This document shows positions 1 through 8,466 of a DNA stretch of 22,489 nucleotides, in pieces. The notes under the pieces are model-generated. The model had not been told where the DNA came from. It did no database searches and saw only the letters and a program-made list of their open reading frames with translations. Origin of the DNA: a virus; IMG/VR virus record IMGVR_UViG_3300037297_000368, positions 1 to 22,489 of that record; one strand, 5' to 3'. Made by a program: the position numbers and the translations under genes. Numbering within the stretch: position 1 is the first letter of the stretch; each line of letters starts with the position of its first letter.

Positions 1-1545
1 CCGACCACAGAGCAGGCCGGCACGGACAACGTGCACCTCGAGGCCGACGTGGACAACACGGTCGTCTTCAGCCCCAATCCGGCCTCGGACTACATCACGC
101 TGGCACTCGTCGTGATGACGCTCAAGCAAGCCTTCAATGATCACATCTGGGATTGGCCGGATGTTCATCGCAAGTGGGACAAGGACAACGAGGTCACCTC
201 TCCAGACATCTCCCTGGATCCGCCGAACCCGGCCGAGCTCGCCGCGCTCATCGTGCTGCTCAACGAGATGCGGCTCGACTTCAATAATCACATTGTGCTG
301 CTGGGCTACGACGACTTCAACGAGGAGTCCCTCTTCGCCTTTCTGGACTCGCATCTCACCCCGGCTGTCTTCGATCCCAACCTGGGCTCAGAGGGCTTCG
401 AGCGGGCCTGGGCTATCAAGGACTTGTATCCCGAGGCTCTCGACCAGATGGACATGGTCTCCGTGGACGGCCCGGGGCACTGGCGCCTGGAGATCGCTTC
501 GATCCCCGACGATGGCGACAGCATCATCATCGACGACGAGCGCGGGAATGGCCCGCTGACCTTCGAGTTCGACGACAACGGGTCATGGAATCCGGACAAC
601 ATCCGCGTGGATATCGCCGGAGCCACCACTGTGGCGCAGGTTCGCTACACCCTGGCCGGCGAGATCTCGATTTCGGCACTCCAGCTCGACGTCGACGAGC
701 CTCTATCAGACGTCATCCTGTTGACTCCGGCTGACGCTGCCAGGGCCACGGAGACCATGGTCAATCCCGGCACTGCCGGCGACCACATCGGCACGTACCT
801 GATGATTGCAAGCTGGCCCGATGGTCACGAGGAGTTCCTCTCGGTCCTCGAGTACATCGACACCGAGATTGGGATCAGGGAGCGCTTCGAGGCCTCCTGG
901 TTCTTGCCGGGGAGCACCCCTGGGGCCCCCAACGATCGCTTCCTCTCGCGCTACTTGAAGACAAGTGCGGATGGCGACTACTGGGCCTTCTCCGACGCTC
1001 AGCTGTCTGCGGGCATCACGGAGAACTTCGAGGCGGGCTGGAAGGACAACGACGAGGGCGCCACGAAATACTGGTCCGGCAGCGAGTGGCGCTTTTTGGC
1101 ATCGCACCTGTGGGTCTTCGGTGTGGGGGAGTACACCTTCGCCGACTACAACCTGCAGACCCAGGTGGGCAACACCTATCCAGCACTCACGTCTGGTGAC
1201 TTCTCTCGTCGAATGTACGCCAAGGTGACGGAGCTCATCCAGGCGAACATGCCAGCCGTGGCGATCACGTTCAAGGATGCACTGGGCGCGACCCAGAACC
1301 TGATCTTCTGGTTCGATGACCCGGATGACACGGGCCCGGATGACGAGGTGTACGACGTGTCGATCACGTTTGCCACCCCGCTGATCACGGATCCCAGGTA
1401 TAGGTTCGAAGAGCTGTTCGACGGTGTCACCGAGGTGACCTTCGCCGGTGGCTATGGCCCAGAGTCAGGCGGCGCTGTTGACATCATGGGCTGGGAGAAG
1501 GCCCACGAGGACTTCAGCGACGACTGGACCCTGAGCCTGGACTAA
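1..1545 (+). CDS. Phage virion structural protein, 5'-truncated
   Basis: The frame is open from the first base, so the true start lies upstream; a GTG at 31 is possible but has no convincing ribosome site. The N-terminal part looks helical, with two similar segments ending in FNDH (133-144) and FNNH (280-291). I have seen this FNxH helical pattern in phage structural proteins, but that is recollection. A beta module follows at about 490-780, containing DDGDSIIIDD then FEFDDNG, similar to the flagellin-IN-like modules in genes further along. The rest holds three copies of a short E-x-F-x-x-x-W motif: ERFEASW (880-900), ENFEAGW (1021-1041) and EDFSDDW (1507-1527). There is no signal peptide or membrane segment in the visible part. 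The stop TAA overlaps the ribosome site of the next gene. A role in the tail or baseplate is inferred from context; the exact function is unknown. Confidence 0.85.
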   Translation, partial: PTTEQAGTDNVHLEADVDNTVVFSPNPASDYITLALVVMTLKQAFNDHIWDWPDVHRKWDKDNEVTSPDISLDPPNPAELAALIVLLNEMRLDFNNHIVLLGYDDFNEESLFAFLDSHLTPAVFDPNLGSEGFERAWAIKDLYPEALDQMDMVSVDGPGHWRLEIASIPDDGDSIIIDDERGNGPLTFEFDDNGSWNPDNIRVDIAGATTVAQVRYTLAGEISISALQLDVDEPLSDVILLTPADAARATETMVNPGTAGDHIGTYLMIASWPDGHEEFLSVLEYIDTEIGIRERFEASWFLPGSTPGAPNDRFLSRYLKTSADGDYWAFSDAQLSAGITENFEAGWKDNDEGATKYWSGSEWRFLASHLWVFGVGEYTFADYNLQTQVGNTYPALTSGDFSRRMYAKVTELIQANMPAVAITFKDALGATQNLIFWFDDPDDTGPDDEVYDVSITFATPLITDPRYRFEELFDGVTEVTFAGGYGPESGGAVDIMGWEKAHEDFSDDWTLSLD

Positions 1546-1558
1546 GGAGAAAAGACCC

Positions 1559-2269
1559 ATGGCCGAATCAGATTTCACTCTCTTTGGCGCCTCGGCGGCA
1601 GACATCAAGCGAGGAGTGACCGCGGGCATCACCCCACCGACTGGGGGCGGCAACTTCATCTTTGGGTTCAACTCCCTGGTGGACGAGTCCGCGGCGGTGG
1701 GCTTGTACTACAACGCCACGGACTACGCCCCGCTGCGGGACAACTCGGCGAACCCGACAGGGGGCTCCGTCCGCGCCGCGCTGAAGCGAGGCCAGTCGCC
1801 CTCGCCCACGGGCTACTCCATCGGGCTGTACATCTGCCTGCAGGGTGGAAGCGCTCCGACGATCAGCGACTCGGGCTACTTCCTGGGCCTGGCCGACAAC
1901 GATCCGAGCGAAATCGTGCTGGCCAAGGTCGCACCGAACGCCGGCCTCGATCCGGAAGCCACCACGGCCCTGCGCATCTCGTCGACCACATACCTGTGGG
2001 ACACGTGGCTACATCTACGTCTCGACGCCATCGTCAACCCGAACGGCGACGTGGTGCTGAAGTGCTTCGAGAGCGACCTGGACACCTATGCCGTCTCCTC
2101 GCCCAACTGGCAGCCCATCGGCGGCATGGCCGACTACATCGACGACGCGCTGGGCATCAACTCCGGGTCCAACCCCCTGGCAGGAGGCTGGGGCGGCTGG
2201 GCTTTCCATAGCGAGCAGACCAACGCTCGTGGGTACATCGACCACTTCGAGTTCCACAGGCAGGCGTAA
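1559..2269 (+). CDS. Jelly-roll (concanavalin/LamG-like) phage structural protein
   Basis: A 236-residue protein preceded by a strong AAGGAG (1544-1549) nine bases before the ATG, which fixes the start. The whole protein reads as alternating beta strands rich in Gly, Asp and aromatics. The tail segments WLHLRLDAIVNPNGDVVLK and GYIDHFEFHRQ are typical of the closing strands of concanavalin-type jelly rolls and resemble FDYLELWE/FDYLEFSE in the two large proteins at 8467 and 11269. This fold often binds glycans, so a virion-surface or receptor-contact role is plausible, but no binding residues can be named. No signal peptide or transmembrane helix is seen, as expected for a virion protein assembled in the cytoplasm. 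It sits in a run of tail genes with a 6-base gap to the next. The fold assignment is by eye. Confidence 0.85.
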   Translation: MAESDFTLFGASAADIKRGVTAGITPPTGGGNFIFGFNSLVDESAAVGLYYNATDYAPLRDNSANPTGGSVRAALKRGQSPSPTGYSIGLYICLQGGSAPTISDSGYFLGLADNDPSEIVLAKVAPNAGLDPEATTALRISSTTYLWDTWLHLRLDAIVNPNGDVVLKCFESDLDTYAVSSPNWQPIGGMADYIDDALGINSGSNPLAGGWGGWAFHSEQTNARGYIDHFEFHRQA

Positions 2270-2275
2270 TACGCG

Positions 2276-3346
2276 ATGGCCGAGAAGAATCCATTCATCC
2301 ACGCCTACGGGGAGAGCCAGGGCCGGCAAACTCCCGGGGGCTGGACCGCGACCGACGGGGACTTCGTCTACGTCCTGGGCGACGAGAACCTGGCGACGTT
2401 CGATTTCTTCTTCAATGACTACGTCGAGGTCAAGCAGGACCTCGACCTCGCCGGCATCAACATGCTCCGGGTTGACTCCAGGATCATCCAGCCGGCCATG
2501 CCCGTCGAGCGCAACGTCGCTGTGAACCCCAGCCTGGTGCACACGGCCGTCCTCCAGCGCGGCCACGTGACGCAGAGCCTGAACCTGCGAACCAACACCC
2601 TGGCCTACCAGGTCAATCCGGGCAGCGAGACACAGCTCAAGGAGCCCTACAGCCTACCAGCCAACGCGGTGCTGCGCATCGAGGTCGATGGCGGCGGCGA
2701 CTTCGACATCGCCTTCCCGGCTTCACCGCCGGTCATGACCCTCACCGCGGCCGAGATCGTGACCATCATCAACGACGCCCTGACCCTGGGTGCCGTCCCG
2801 GCCGAAGCCCGGGTGGGCTGGGACGCTGATGACCCGACGGTGATCATCACCGCGGATTCCACCGGCAAGACGGCGACCTTTGAGGTCAAGGACTACCCGG
2901 GTCCGAGCCCGGACGCCAACGTCAGTCTGGGCTTCTTCCAGAAGGTCGCCCGGCCGCTCGCCACGGACACCAAGATCTATGGCGGCGACGACCTCTCGGC
3001 CATCGATGCCCCCGATGCGCACTTCACCCTGGCTGACCTGGGCCTACCCCTGCGGGTCACGGGGGCGACGGCTGACCCGGGCAACAACATCACCAACCAC
3101 ATCGCTGCCATCCTGGAGCCCAGCGTGGCCGTGCTCAAGCTCCCGGTGACTGCCGAGCCAGTGGGCTTCGACGCCGAGATCAGAGCGTGCCTGTGGGAGA
3201 TATCCCTGCATGTCGATGGCACCGAGGTGTTCGCCAAGCAGATCTCGTCCAACAGAACCGTGGACACGAACGATATCGCAGCAAACGTCTCCAAGCTGAC
3301 CGGGAGCTACGAGGTGCTCTTTCGGCTGAAGCTGAGGGCCGCTTAA
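2276..3346 (+). CDS. Phage structural protein with a flagellin-IN-like beta module
   Basis: A 356-residue protein starting with MAEKNPF. The ATG at 2276 is six bases after the previous stop and has only a weak AGG-type site, so translational coupling is likely. Residues ~120-215 form a module of the type 'LRIEVDGGGDFDIAF ... ADSTGKTATFEVKD ... LGFF', matching the order of elements in the repeats of the gpI-like protein at 17006 (DGDTL, VDGG, a helix ending in IN, V-x-I-x-S, LGF). Residues ~245-300 contain a second recurring pattern (DAHFTLADLG, then VTGATADPGNN) that reappears in degenerate form in the 17006 protein (VASFATTDVG, then LGSAGARN). The first 120 residues are not recognised. A tail or baseplate-associated role is inferred from neighbours only. 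Confidence 0.85.
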   Translation: MAEKNPFIHAYGESQGRQTPGGWTATDGDFVYVLGDENLATFDFFFNDYVEVKQDLDLAGINMLRVDSRIIQPAMPVERNVAVNPSLVHTAVLQRGHVTQSLNLRTNTLAYQVNPGSETQLKEPYSLPANAVLRIEVDGGGDFDIAFPASPPVMTLTAAEIVTIINDALTLGAVPAEARVGWDADDPTVIITADSTGKTATFEVKDYPGPSPDANVSLGFFQKVARPLATDTKIYGGDDLSAIDAPDAHFTLADLGLPLRVTGATADPGNNITNHIAAILEPSVAVLKLPVTAEPVGFDAEIRACLWEISLHVDGTEVFAKQISSNRTVDTNDIAANVSKLTGSYEVLFRLKLRAA

Positions 3347-3362
3347 TAGAGGAGAAGGAACC

Positions 3363-5903
3363 ATGAGCGTAGAGCTACTGAACAGCCAGGCTAAGCCTCA
3401 GCCGCCCAGCCCCAACATGAAGGCGAGCATGGGCCTTGGGGGTGAGTTTCGCCTGATCCAGTTCGACCTCGACGGGTTGAAGGGCTCCGGGCCCGGCGGC
3501 CAGATCACCTTCGAGGACCTCTGGGAGCGCCGAGCAGACGGCACCATCAAGATGCGGCACCCCCGGCGTGCCAAGGAGGTCAAGGCCAAGAACAAGTTCT
3601 TGAAGCGTGGCCTCGGCTTCCTTCTCGCCCGAGCGATCACGCAGTTCACGTCCTACCCCACGGCGGACCTGTACCCATCTGAGGTCTCCTTCGACCTCGA
3701 CGGCAACCCGTTCACCGACTTGTTCATGGTGGCCGATGCGCCGTCCATCGCGCCGGGCTACGACGGTGACGTCCGGCCGGCCTGGGACGAGAGCGACAGC
3801 GAGTACGTGTCAGTCGTTCCTCCAGCGCCCACGCCCAATGATGGCACCACCCATTACGTGGAGGAGGGCCGCAGGGGCTGCACCGCGGTGGGCACCTCGG
3901 ACTCCGCGCCGGGCCTGCGGAAGATCTCCACGGCCTGGGTGGCCCAGCCACCCTACGGTGAGCTCGAGATCGTCTTCTTCGCCGAGTCGCGCATCGACGA
4001 GCTCACCAAGGCCACAGGCTACATCGATGTGGCCTCGGTCGCCGGCTGGGTCGATGGTACGGACACCTTTACCCTGAATGACGGGGTGAACTCCACAGCG
4101 ACGGTCTTCGAGCTCGACAACGATGGCGTGGTCACCGCCGGCCGCGTCCGCGTGGACTACTCTGGCTCACCAACTCTGGCCCAGATGGCGGTGCGCATCG
4201 CGGCGGCCATCAACGGGGTGGGTGATAAGCTCTTGATCTCGGCCGAGGTCGACGATCTCATCACCACGCGGGTCAACCTGACCAACTACGCCGGAGGCAC
4301 CCCAGGCAACATCGCCATCACCGAGACCGTGGCCGATGGCAATTTCACCGTCTCTGGCATGAGCGCCGCCACCGATCCATCGATGACCAACCGGCAGATC
4401 GACAACGTGCCGTTCAAAGCCATCGGACTGGCCAGAGGTCGGGACTGCGGTAACACGGAGACCAATAGCAAGATTGGCATCCGGGCCATCATCGGTCTCG
4501 CCCCCACCATCCAGGGCAAGTGCGACAGGGCCTATGCCCACGAGTTCATCGACTACTCTGACCTCGATGCCAACCCCAGGGTGCCGCTGCACAAGTATAT
4601 CACCAGTGAGACCTTTGCCACGGAGGCCGTGGGCCTCGACGCGCCGGCAGGCTACGTGGCGAGCTCGGAAGAGACCACCGATGACATCGTGACATTCCCC
4701 ACGACGCCCAACCCGACCATCGACCGGGACAACAACACCATCGAAATTCCCAGCGCCCAGTGGATGCTGCCCGACACCATCGGCTTCGAGACCGAGCATG
4801 TCCGGATGACCCTCAACGTCTCCGGTTCGGTCTCCAACGATGGCGATTACACCATCAAGAAGCTCACCAGGGATGGCACCTACGGGCACTGTCGCAAGGT
4901 GGAGGTCTTCGAGGCCATGTCTGGCACGGGCACCGACACCTCAGCCATGACTATCAAGCTGCAGCGCACCTACATCGGGGAGAACGCCTTCGACGGCAAC
5001 GTGGAGAACGAGGGCCTGACCTACGACCCGACGCCGCCCGAGCAGGACGTCTCGGACCCATGGGCTACGGTCATTCTCGGTGAGAAGTGGGCACCGACGG
5101 GCGGCGGCCCGCACACCCTCGCGCGCATCTTCGCCACGCAGCTCAACGCGGGCACCCCGACGCCCAAGACCATCAAGGGCATCCGGATCATCGCGCCGCC
5201 TGGCACCAACGTGGAGAACCTGCCCGACCAGTTTCACATCGAGGTCCTGGATGGCGGAAGTTCGCCTCCGGCCACCATCCCGGACGACCTCGAACCCGCC
5301 AACGATAATCACTGGTCGGCGGCTGCAGGTGTCGCCGGGGAGTGGGACTTCGGTGCCGGCGAAGCCGATGCCATCTACCAGGCCGGCCAGTACGGCGTCG
5401 AGTACACCTTCACCACTCCGGTGGCCGACGTCTACGGCATCCGGCTGAGCGCGATGCGCAACCAGGGCGTCGATGCCCCCACGGAGATCGCCCAGTTCAT
5501 GTGCTTCGAGGAGCCGGCCGACATCACCCTGTCCGGCAAGCGCATTTCCTACTCCATCGACGGCGGGTCCAACTATCACTTCATGGACGTGCCGGACCAG
5601 GCGGCGACGAAGGACATGAACCTCATCGTCGATGCGCTGAACGCCGCCATCCTGGGCTACGAGGCCGAAGCCATCCGCTCGGAGTTCGGCTACCTCTGGT
5701 TCAGGGCCACGGTCCAGGGTGACAACAGCGAGCTCGACCTCAACACGGAGGCCGCCGGGAGCACCATCAACACGGACTTGGGGTTTGCGTCCGGAGCCAC
5801 GTCTCGCACCGGCACGACGCAGACCTTCGAGAAGCTGACCAAGAACGCGGCGACGATCATCTATCGCTTCGCCTTCTGGGGGAACCTGCCAGAGGCGGTG
5901 TAA
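3363..5903 (+). CDS. Large modular tail/baseplate structural protein with IN-like and discoidin-like modules
   Basis: An 846-residue protein with a clear AGGAG (3350-3354) eight bases before ATG. Residues 1-~215 are an unrecognised N-terminal domain with a basic stretch (MRHPRRAKEVKAKNKFLKRG) near 62-81. Residues ~218-340 form an IN-like module (DTFTLNDGVN, FELDNDG, AAAINGVGDK, GTPGNIAI). Residues ~450-535 hold a beta module with VSGSVSNDGDYTIKKL. Residues ~560-720 have the look of an F5/8 (discoidin-like) jelly roll: ILGEKW, an 'HTLARI' strand, IKGIRIIAPPG, FHIEVLD, YTFTTPVADVYGIRLS. Residues ~720-825 are a second, more degenerate IN-like module (GKRISYSIDGG, IVDALNAAI, LGFASGA). A discoidin-like fold would suit glycan contact. 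The module calls are fold guesses by eye; the tail-region assignment rests on context. Confidence 0.87.
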   Translation: MSVELLNSQAKPQPPSPNMKASMGLGGEFRLIQFDLDGLKGSGPGGQITFEDLWERRADGTIKMRHPRRAKEVKAKNKFLKRGLGFLLARAITQFTSYPTADLYPSEVSFDLDGNPFTDLFMVADAPSIAPGYDGDVRPAWDESDSEYVSVVPPAPTPNDGTTHYVEEGRRGCTAVGTSDSAPGLRKISTAWVAQPPYGELEIVFFAESRIDELTKATGYIDVASVAGWVDGTDTFTLNDGVNSTATVFELDNDGVVTAGRVRVDYSGSPTLAQMAVRIAAAINGVGDKLLISAEVDDLITTRVNLTNYAGGTPGNIAITETVADGNFTVSGMSAATDPSMTNRQIDNVPFKAIGLARGRDCGNTETNSKIGIRAIIGLAPTIQGKCDRAYAHEFIDYSDLDANPRVPLHKYITSETFATEAVGLDAPAGYVASSEETTDDIVTFPTTPNPTIDRDNNTIEIPSAQWMLPDTIGFETEHVRMTLNVSGSVSNDGDYTIKKLTRDGTYGHCRKVEVFEAMSGTGTDTSAMTIKLQRTYIGENAFDGNVENEGLTYDPTPPEQDVSDPWATVILGEKWAPTGGGPHTLARIFATQLNAGTPTPKTIKGIRIIAPPGTNVENLPDQFHIEVLDGGSSPPATIPDDLEPANDNHWSAAAGVAGEWDFGAGEADAIYQAGQYGVEYTFTTPVADVYGIRLSAMRNQGVDAPTEIAQFMCFEEPADITLSGKRISYSIDGGSNYHFMDVPDQAATKDMNLIVDALNAAILGYEAEAIRSEFGYLWFRATVQGDNSELDLNTEAAGSTINTDLGFASGATSRTGTTQTFEKLTKNAATIIYRFAFWGNLPEAV

Positions 5904-5913
5904 GGAGTCTACG

Positions 5914-6600
5914 ATGCTACAAGGATTCTACAAAGCAGCCGTACATGACGCCGAGCATCTCGGCTCCACACCCAAGGCGATGGATGCGCCTTTCCTGGCA
6001 GCAATCAAGGAGGGCCGCATCATGGACTTCCTCGACGGGTTGCCAAAGGTCGCCGAGGCCGAGACCGGCAACCTGACCATTCAGCTGTTCCCAGCCTGGT
6101 TGATGTATCTGGTGTTCAACGCGCCGGTGACCAACACGGACATGACCTCCGCCGGCACGGATGTCGGCCTTCGCGGTGTTGGCCTCTCCAGCCAGTCCTC
6201 GGAGCCAACCTACACAGAGTCGACCAATGTGTCCGGCTATCAGGGTAACAGCACTTGGTGCAGCAACAATGACGTCATCGGTGGCTACACCAAGCAGAAA
6301 CAGCTCCTGCTGGACAACATCGAGCCGCACCGGGTCTGGTCGGATGAGGGCGGTCGGGAGGGCATCTATCTCCGCACCAGGTTCCTGTGGCTGCCAAGCG
6401 ACGGCCTGATGAGCGACATCCGCGGGGCCATCAGCCAGTTCGGCAATGATCCGGACCATAGCAACAACAACTTCACGGCGCGTTTCGGCAGGGTGGGTCG
6501 CACCAGGTTCAAGGACTCGGGCGGCAACCCGGTCACCTTGGCCAAGACAGCGAACCAGTCGTTCTTCCTCGAGCACCTCGTCAAGCTCTTCACCAGGTAG
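5914..6600 (+). CDS. Phage virion structural protein, 228 residues
   Basis: Start fixed by AAGGAG (5902-5907), which overlaps the previous stop and lies six bases before ATG. The N-terminus (FYKAAVHDAEHLG, FLAAIKEGRIMDFLDGL) looks helical; the middle is Ser/Thr/Asn-rich; and the C-terminus has FGRVGRTRFKDSGGNPVTLA followed by KTANQSFFLEH. The latter GRxRxKDSxGNPVxLxKTxNQ pattern is one I associate with uncharacterised phage structural proteins encoded beside fibre genes; this is recollection, not a search. It has no signal peptide or membrane helix and two cysteines at most. The stop is TAG, and the next gene begins in the same frame after three codons, so rare readthrough would add the 82-residue product, though nothing shows that it happens. 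Confidence 0.85.
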   Translation: MLQGFYKAAVHDAEHLGSTPKAMDAPFLAAIKEGRIMDFLDGLPKVAEAETGNLTIQLFPAWLMYLVFNAPVTNTDMTSAGTDVGLRGVGLSSQSSEPTYTESTNVSGYQGNSTWCSNNDVIGGYTKQKQLLLDNIEPHRVWSDEGGREGIYLRTRFLWLPSDGLMSDIRGAISQFGNDPDHSNNNFTARFGRVGRTRFKDSGGNPVTLAKTANQSFFLEHLVKLFTR

Positions 6601-6609
6601 GAGGCAGCC

Positions 6610-6858
6610 ATGAGCAAGTGGTTCTATTCAGTCACCACCCCCGATGGAGTAGCCGGCGGAGAAGGCCCATTCGATACCGAGGGAGAGGCAAACACGCACA
6701 AGGCCCAGTACGACATCGACACGCCAGGCTGCACGCTGGGGGATCCATTCGAGGCCGAGGATGACTACACGTTCCCAAGGCCGCAGGCCAGGATCACCCG
6801 TGGCAACGGCACCGAGTACATGCTCTACACCGATGGAAGCACCTCGGAGCTGACGTAG
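6610..6858 (+). CDS. Small acidic protein of unknown function
   Basis: An 82-residue protein with a near-perfect AGGAGG (6599-6604) five bases before ATG, so translation is well supported despite the short length. The sequence is polar and acidic (GEGPFDTEGEA, PFEAEDDYTF), with one Cys and a C-terminal strand pair (QARITRGNG, EYMLYTDGS). I do not recognise a family. It lies between a structural gene and the His-x-His fibre gene, so it may be a minor tail component or a fibre assembly factor; the position is the only evidence for that. No export signal or membrane segment is present. Confidence 0.75.
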   Translation: MSKWFYSVTTPDGVAGGEGPFDTEGEANTHKAQYDIDTPGCTLGDPFEAEDDYTFPRPQARITRGNGTEYMLYTDGSTSELT

Positions 6859-6883
6859 CAAAGGCGCAGGCAGGAGATAAGAG

Positions 6884-8458
6884 ATGGCAATCCCAGTTGC
6901 TCAGGCAGGCGCGGACCAGTCCTTCGCCTACAGCGCGAGCCCCGTCACGGTGACACTTGCCGGTGCGGCCACCAACTCGCCGACCGCATGGGAGTGGACG
7001 ATGCTCTCGGTGCCGTCGGGCTCCTCGGCCGACTCCGGCTCGAATCAGGACTTCACCGATGGCGTGTCCAGCCTGCAGAACCCCGACTTCGACATGGACG
7101 TGCCAGGCTGCTACGTCTTGCAGCTGCGAGCCCAGAACGCCGAGGGCTGGAGCGATCCGATCCTCGACAAGGAAGGTGGGCAGACCCTCTGCTTCATGCG
7201 GACGGAGAAGTTCGACCTCGAGATCCCGGGCTACCAGGGCTACCGGTACGATCCGTACATCAACGGGTCCCTCCTCGACCTCGAGACCGGCCTCGCCGAC
7301 CACAGCGCGCGGCACGACCCCGGGGGAGACGATGCAGTCACCACGGCCGCCCCGGGCGCTACCGGCGTCGCCACGGCTTCCGCAGAAGGTTCTGCCGCGT
7401 CCTTCGCCCGCTCTGACCATGCACATCAGTCGAACACGGCTCCGGCCGATACGACCAAGGCAGCCGCTGCCATCGGGACCAGTGGGGAGCCCGCCAGGGC
7501 TGATCACAAGCACGACGTGACCACGGCGGCGCCAGCCGCGGCTGGGGTTGGAACCGCCTCCGGCGAAGGGTCGGCCACCACCCTGGCACGCTCCGATCAC
7601 TCGCATCAGTCCAACACAGCACCAGCGGATACCACAAAGGCGGCTGCGGCCATCGGTACCTCCACCGAGCCGGCCCGCGCCGATCACAAGCACGACGTGA
7701 CCACGGCAGCACCGGCGGCTGCTGGGGTCGGCACTGCTTCTGGTGAGGGGTCTGCAACGACGCTTGCTCGATCAGATCACAGCCATCAGTCCAACACGGC
7801 CCCTGCCGATGTGACCAAGGCAGCTGCAGCCATCGGTACGTCCACGGAACCGGCGCGAGCCGATCACAAACATGACGCGAGCACCGCAACTGCGGGGGCT
7901 GCCACGCCTGGCGACTCGGCCGCAGAGGGATCGGCTACCTCGCTGGCCCGCTCGGACCACCAACACAGCCTGCCCGCGTTCGGCACCGGCTCGGGGACCT
8001 TCTGTGAGGGCAACGACTCGCGGCTGAGTGACGCTCGCACGCCGACGGCCCACGACCTCGGTGGGGCCGAACACACCGCCGACGCCCTGGCTGACCTGAA
8101 CGGCAAGATCACGGACTACAGTCTGGGCTCACCCGTGACGGCTCAGGCCAGCACGCCGCTCTCCCTGACGGCCAACGACTCAGGCAAGGTCTACACGAAC
8201 GAGGGCGCCTCCGCCCAGATCGTGTTCAACCTGCCTACGGCAGCAGCCGGCCTCGACTTCACGTTCATCGTGCAGGACGCCGATGGCATCCAGGTCGTGG
8301 CTGCCTCCGGAGATACCATCAGGATCGCTGCGTCGGCGACACCGGCGGCCGGCAACATCTCAACCACGACCGTGGGGAACACGGTGAAGCTCGTCGCGAT
8401 CAATGCCACCGAGTGGGTCGCGGTGTACTACGTCGGCACCTGGACGGTTTCAAGCTAG
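6884..8458 (+). CDS. Tail fibre protein with repeated His-x-His motifs
   Basis: A 524-residue protein; AGGAG (6872-6876) is seven bases before ATG. Residues ~3-100 look like a PKD/Ig-like domain (VTVTLAGAATNSPTAWEWTM). Residues 152-361 are 3.5 copies of a 60-residue repeat, each with two DH-x-H motifs. His pairs fall at 179/181, 208/210, 239/241, 268/270, 299/301, 328/330 and 359/361. Next comes GNDSRLSDARTPTAH (376-390), a motif widely seen in phage tail fibres. Residues ~420-524 form a C-terminal beta domain (LTANDSGKVYTNEGA, FTFIVQDADG, ending GTWTVSS) of a kind common at fibre ends. In T4 gp37 and similar trimeric fibres HxH motifs bind iron along the three-fold axis; metal binding here is inferred from that. 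It probably forms a trimeric fibre shaft with a receptor-facing or baseplate-facing tip. Confidence 0.92.
   Translation: MAIPVAQAGADQSFAYSASPVTVTLAGAATNSPTAWEWTMLSVPSGSSADSGSNQDFTDGVSSLQNPDFDMDVPGCYVLQLRAQNAEGWSDPILDKEGGQTLCFMRTEKFDLEIPGYQGYRYDPYINGSLLDLETGLADHSARHDPGGDDAVTTAAPGATGVATASAEGSAASFARSDHAHQSNTAPADTTKAAAAIGTSGEPARADHKHDVTTAAPAAAGVGTASGEGSATTLARSDHSHQSNTAPADTTKAAAAIGTSTEPARADHKHDVTTAAPAAAGVGTASGEGSATTLARSDHSHQSNTAPADVTKAAAAIGTSTEPARADHKHDASTATAGAATPGDSAAEGSATSLARSDHQHSLPAFGTGSGTFCEGNDSRLSDARTPTAHDLGGAEHTADALADLNGKITDYSLGSPVTAQASTPLSLTANDSGKVYTNEGASAQIVFNLPTAAAGLDFTFIVQDADGIQVVAASGDTIRIAASATPAAGNISTTTVGNTVKLVAINATEWVAVYYVGTWTVSS
7337..7966 (+). repeat. 180-bp tandem repeat, 3.5 copies, coding for His-x-His shaft
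   Basis: Exact 180-base periodicity is seen: the GATCACAA sequence recurs at 7502, 7682 and 7862. Each 60-residue unit is two related halves of 31 and 29 residues, one ending ARSDHSHQ and the other ARADHKHD. Copies at 7502-7681 and 7682-7861 differ at 38 of 180 bases by my count but at only one of 60 residues (Thr to Val). The first and last half-units are the most diverged in protein sequence. Confidence 0.95.
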
Positions 8459-8466
8459 GAAGCTAG

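Noticed and set aside
6794-7693. A minus-strand open frame of 299 residues over the fibre repeats
   Set aside because: It is the mirror of the His-x-His repeat region and neighbouring codon bias; it shows no family features and the + strand gene is well supported.
7337-7966. Possible CRISPR-like or noncoding direct repeats
   Set aside because: The 180-base period is an exact multiple of three, lies wholly inside a fibre gene, and differences fall almost only at synonymous positions.
8451-8466. Short AAGCTAG duplication just before the ATG at 8467
   Set aside because: Seven bases repeated once is too short to mean more than chance or a minor slip; it does supply the AGGA used as ribosome site.
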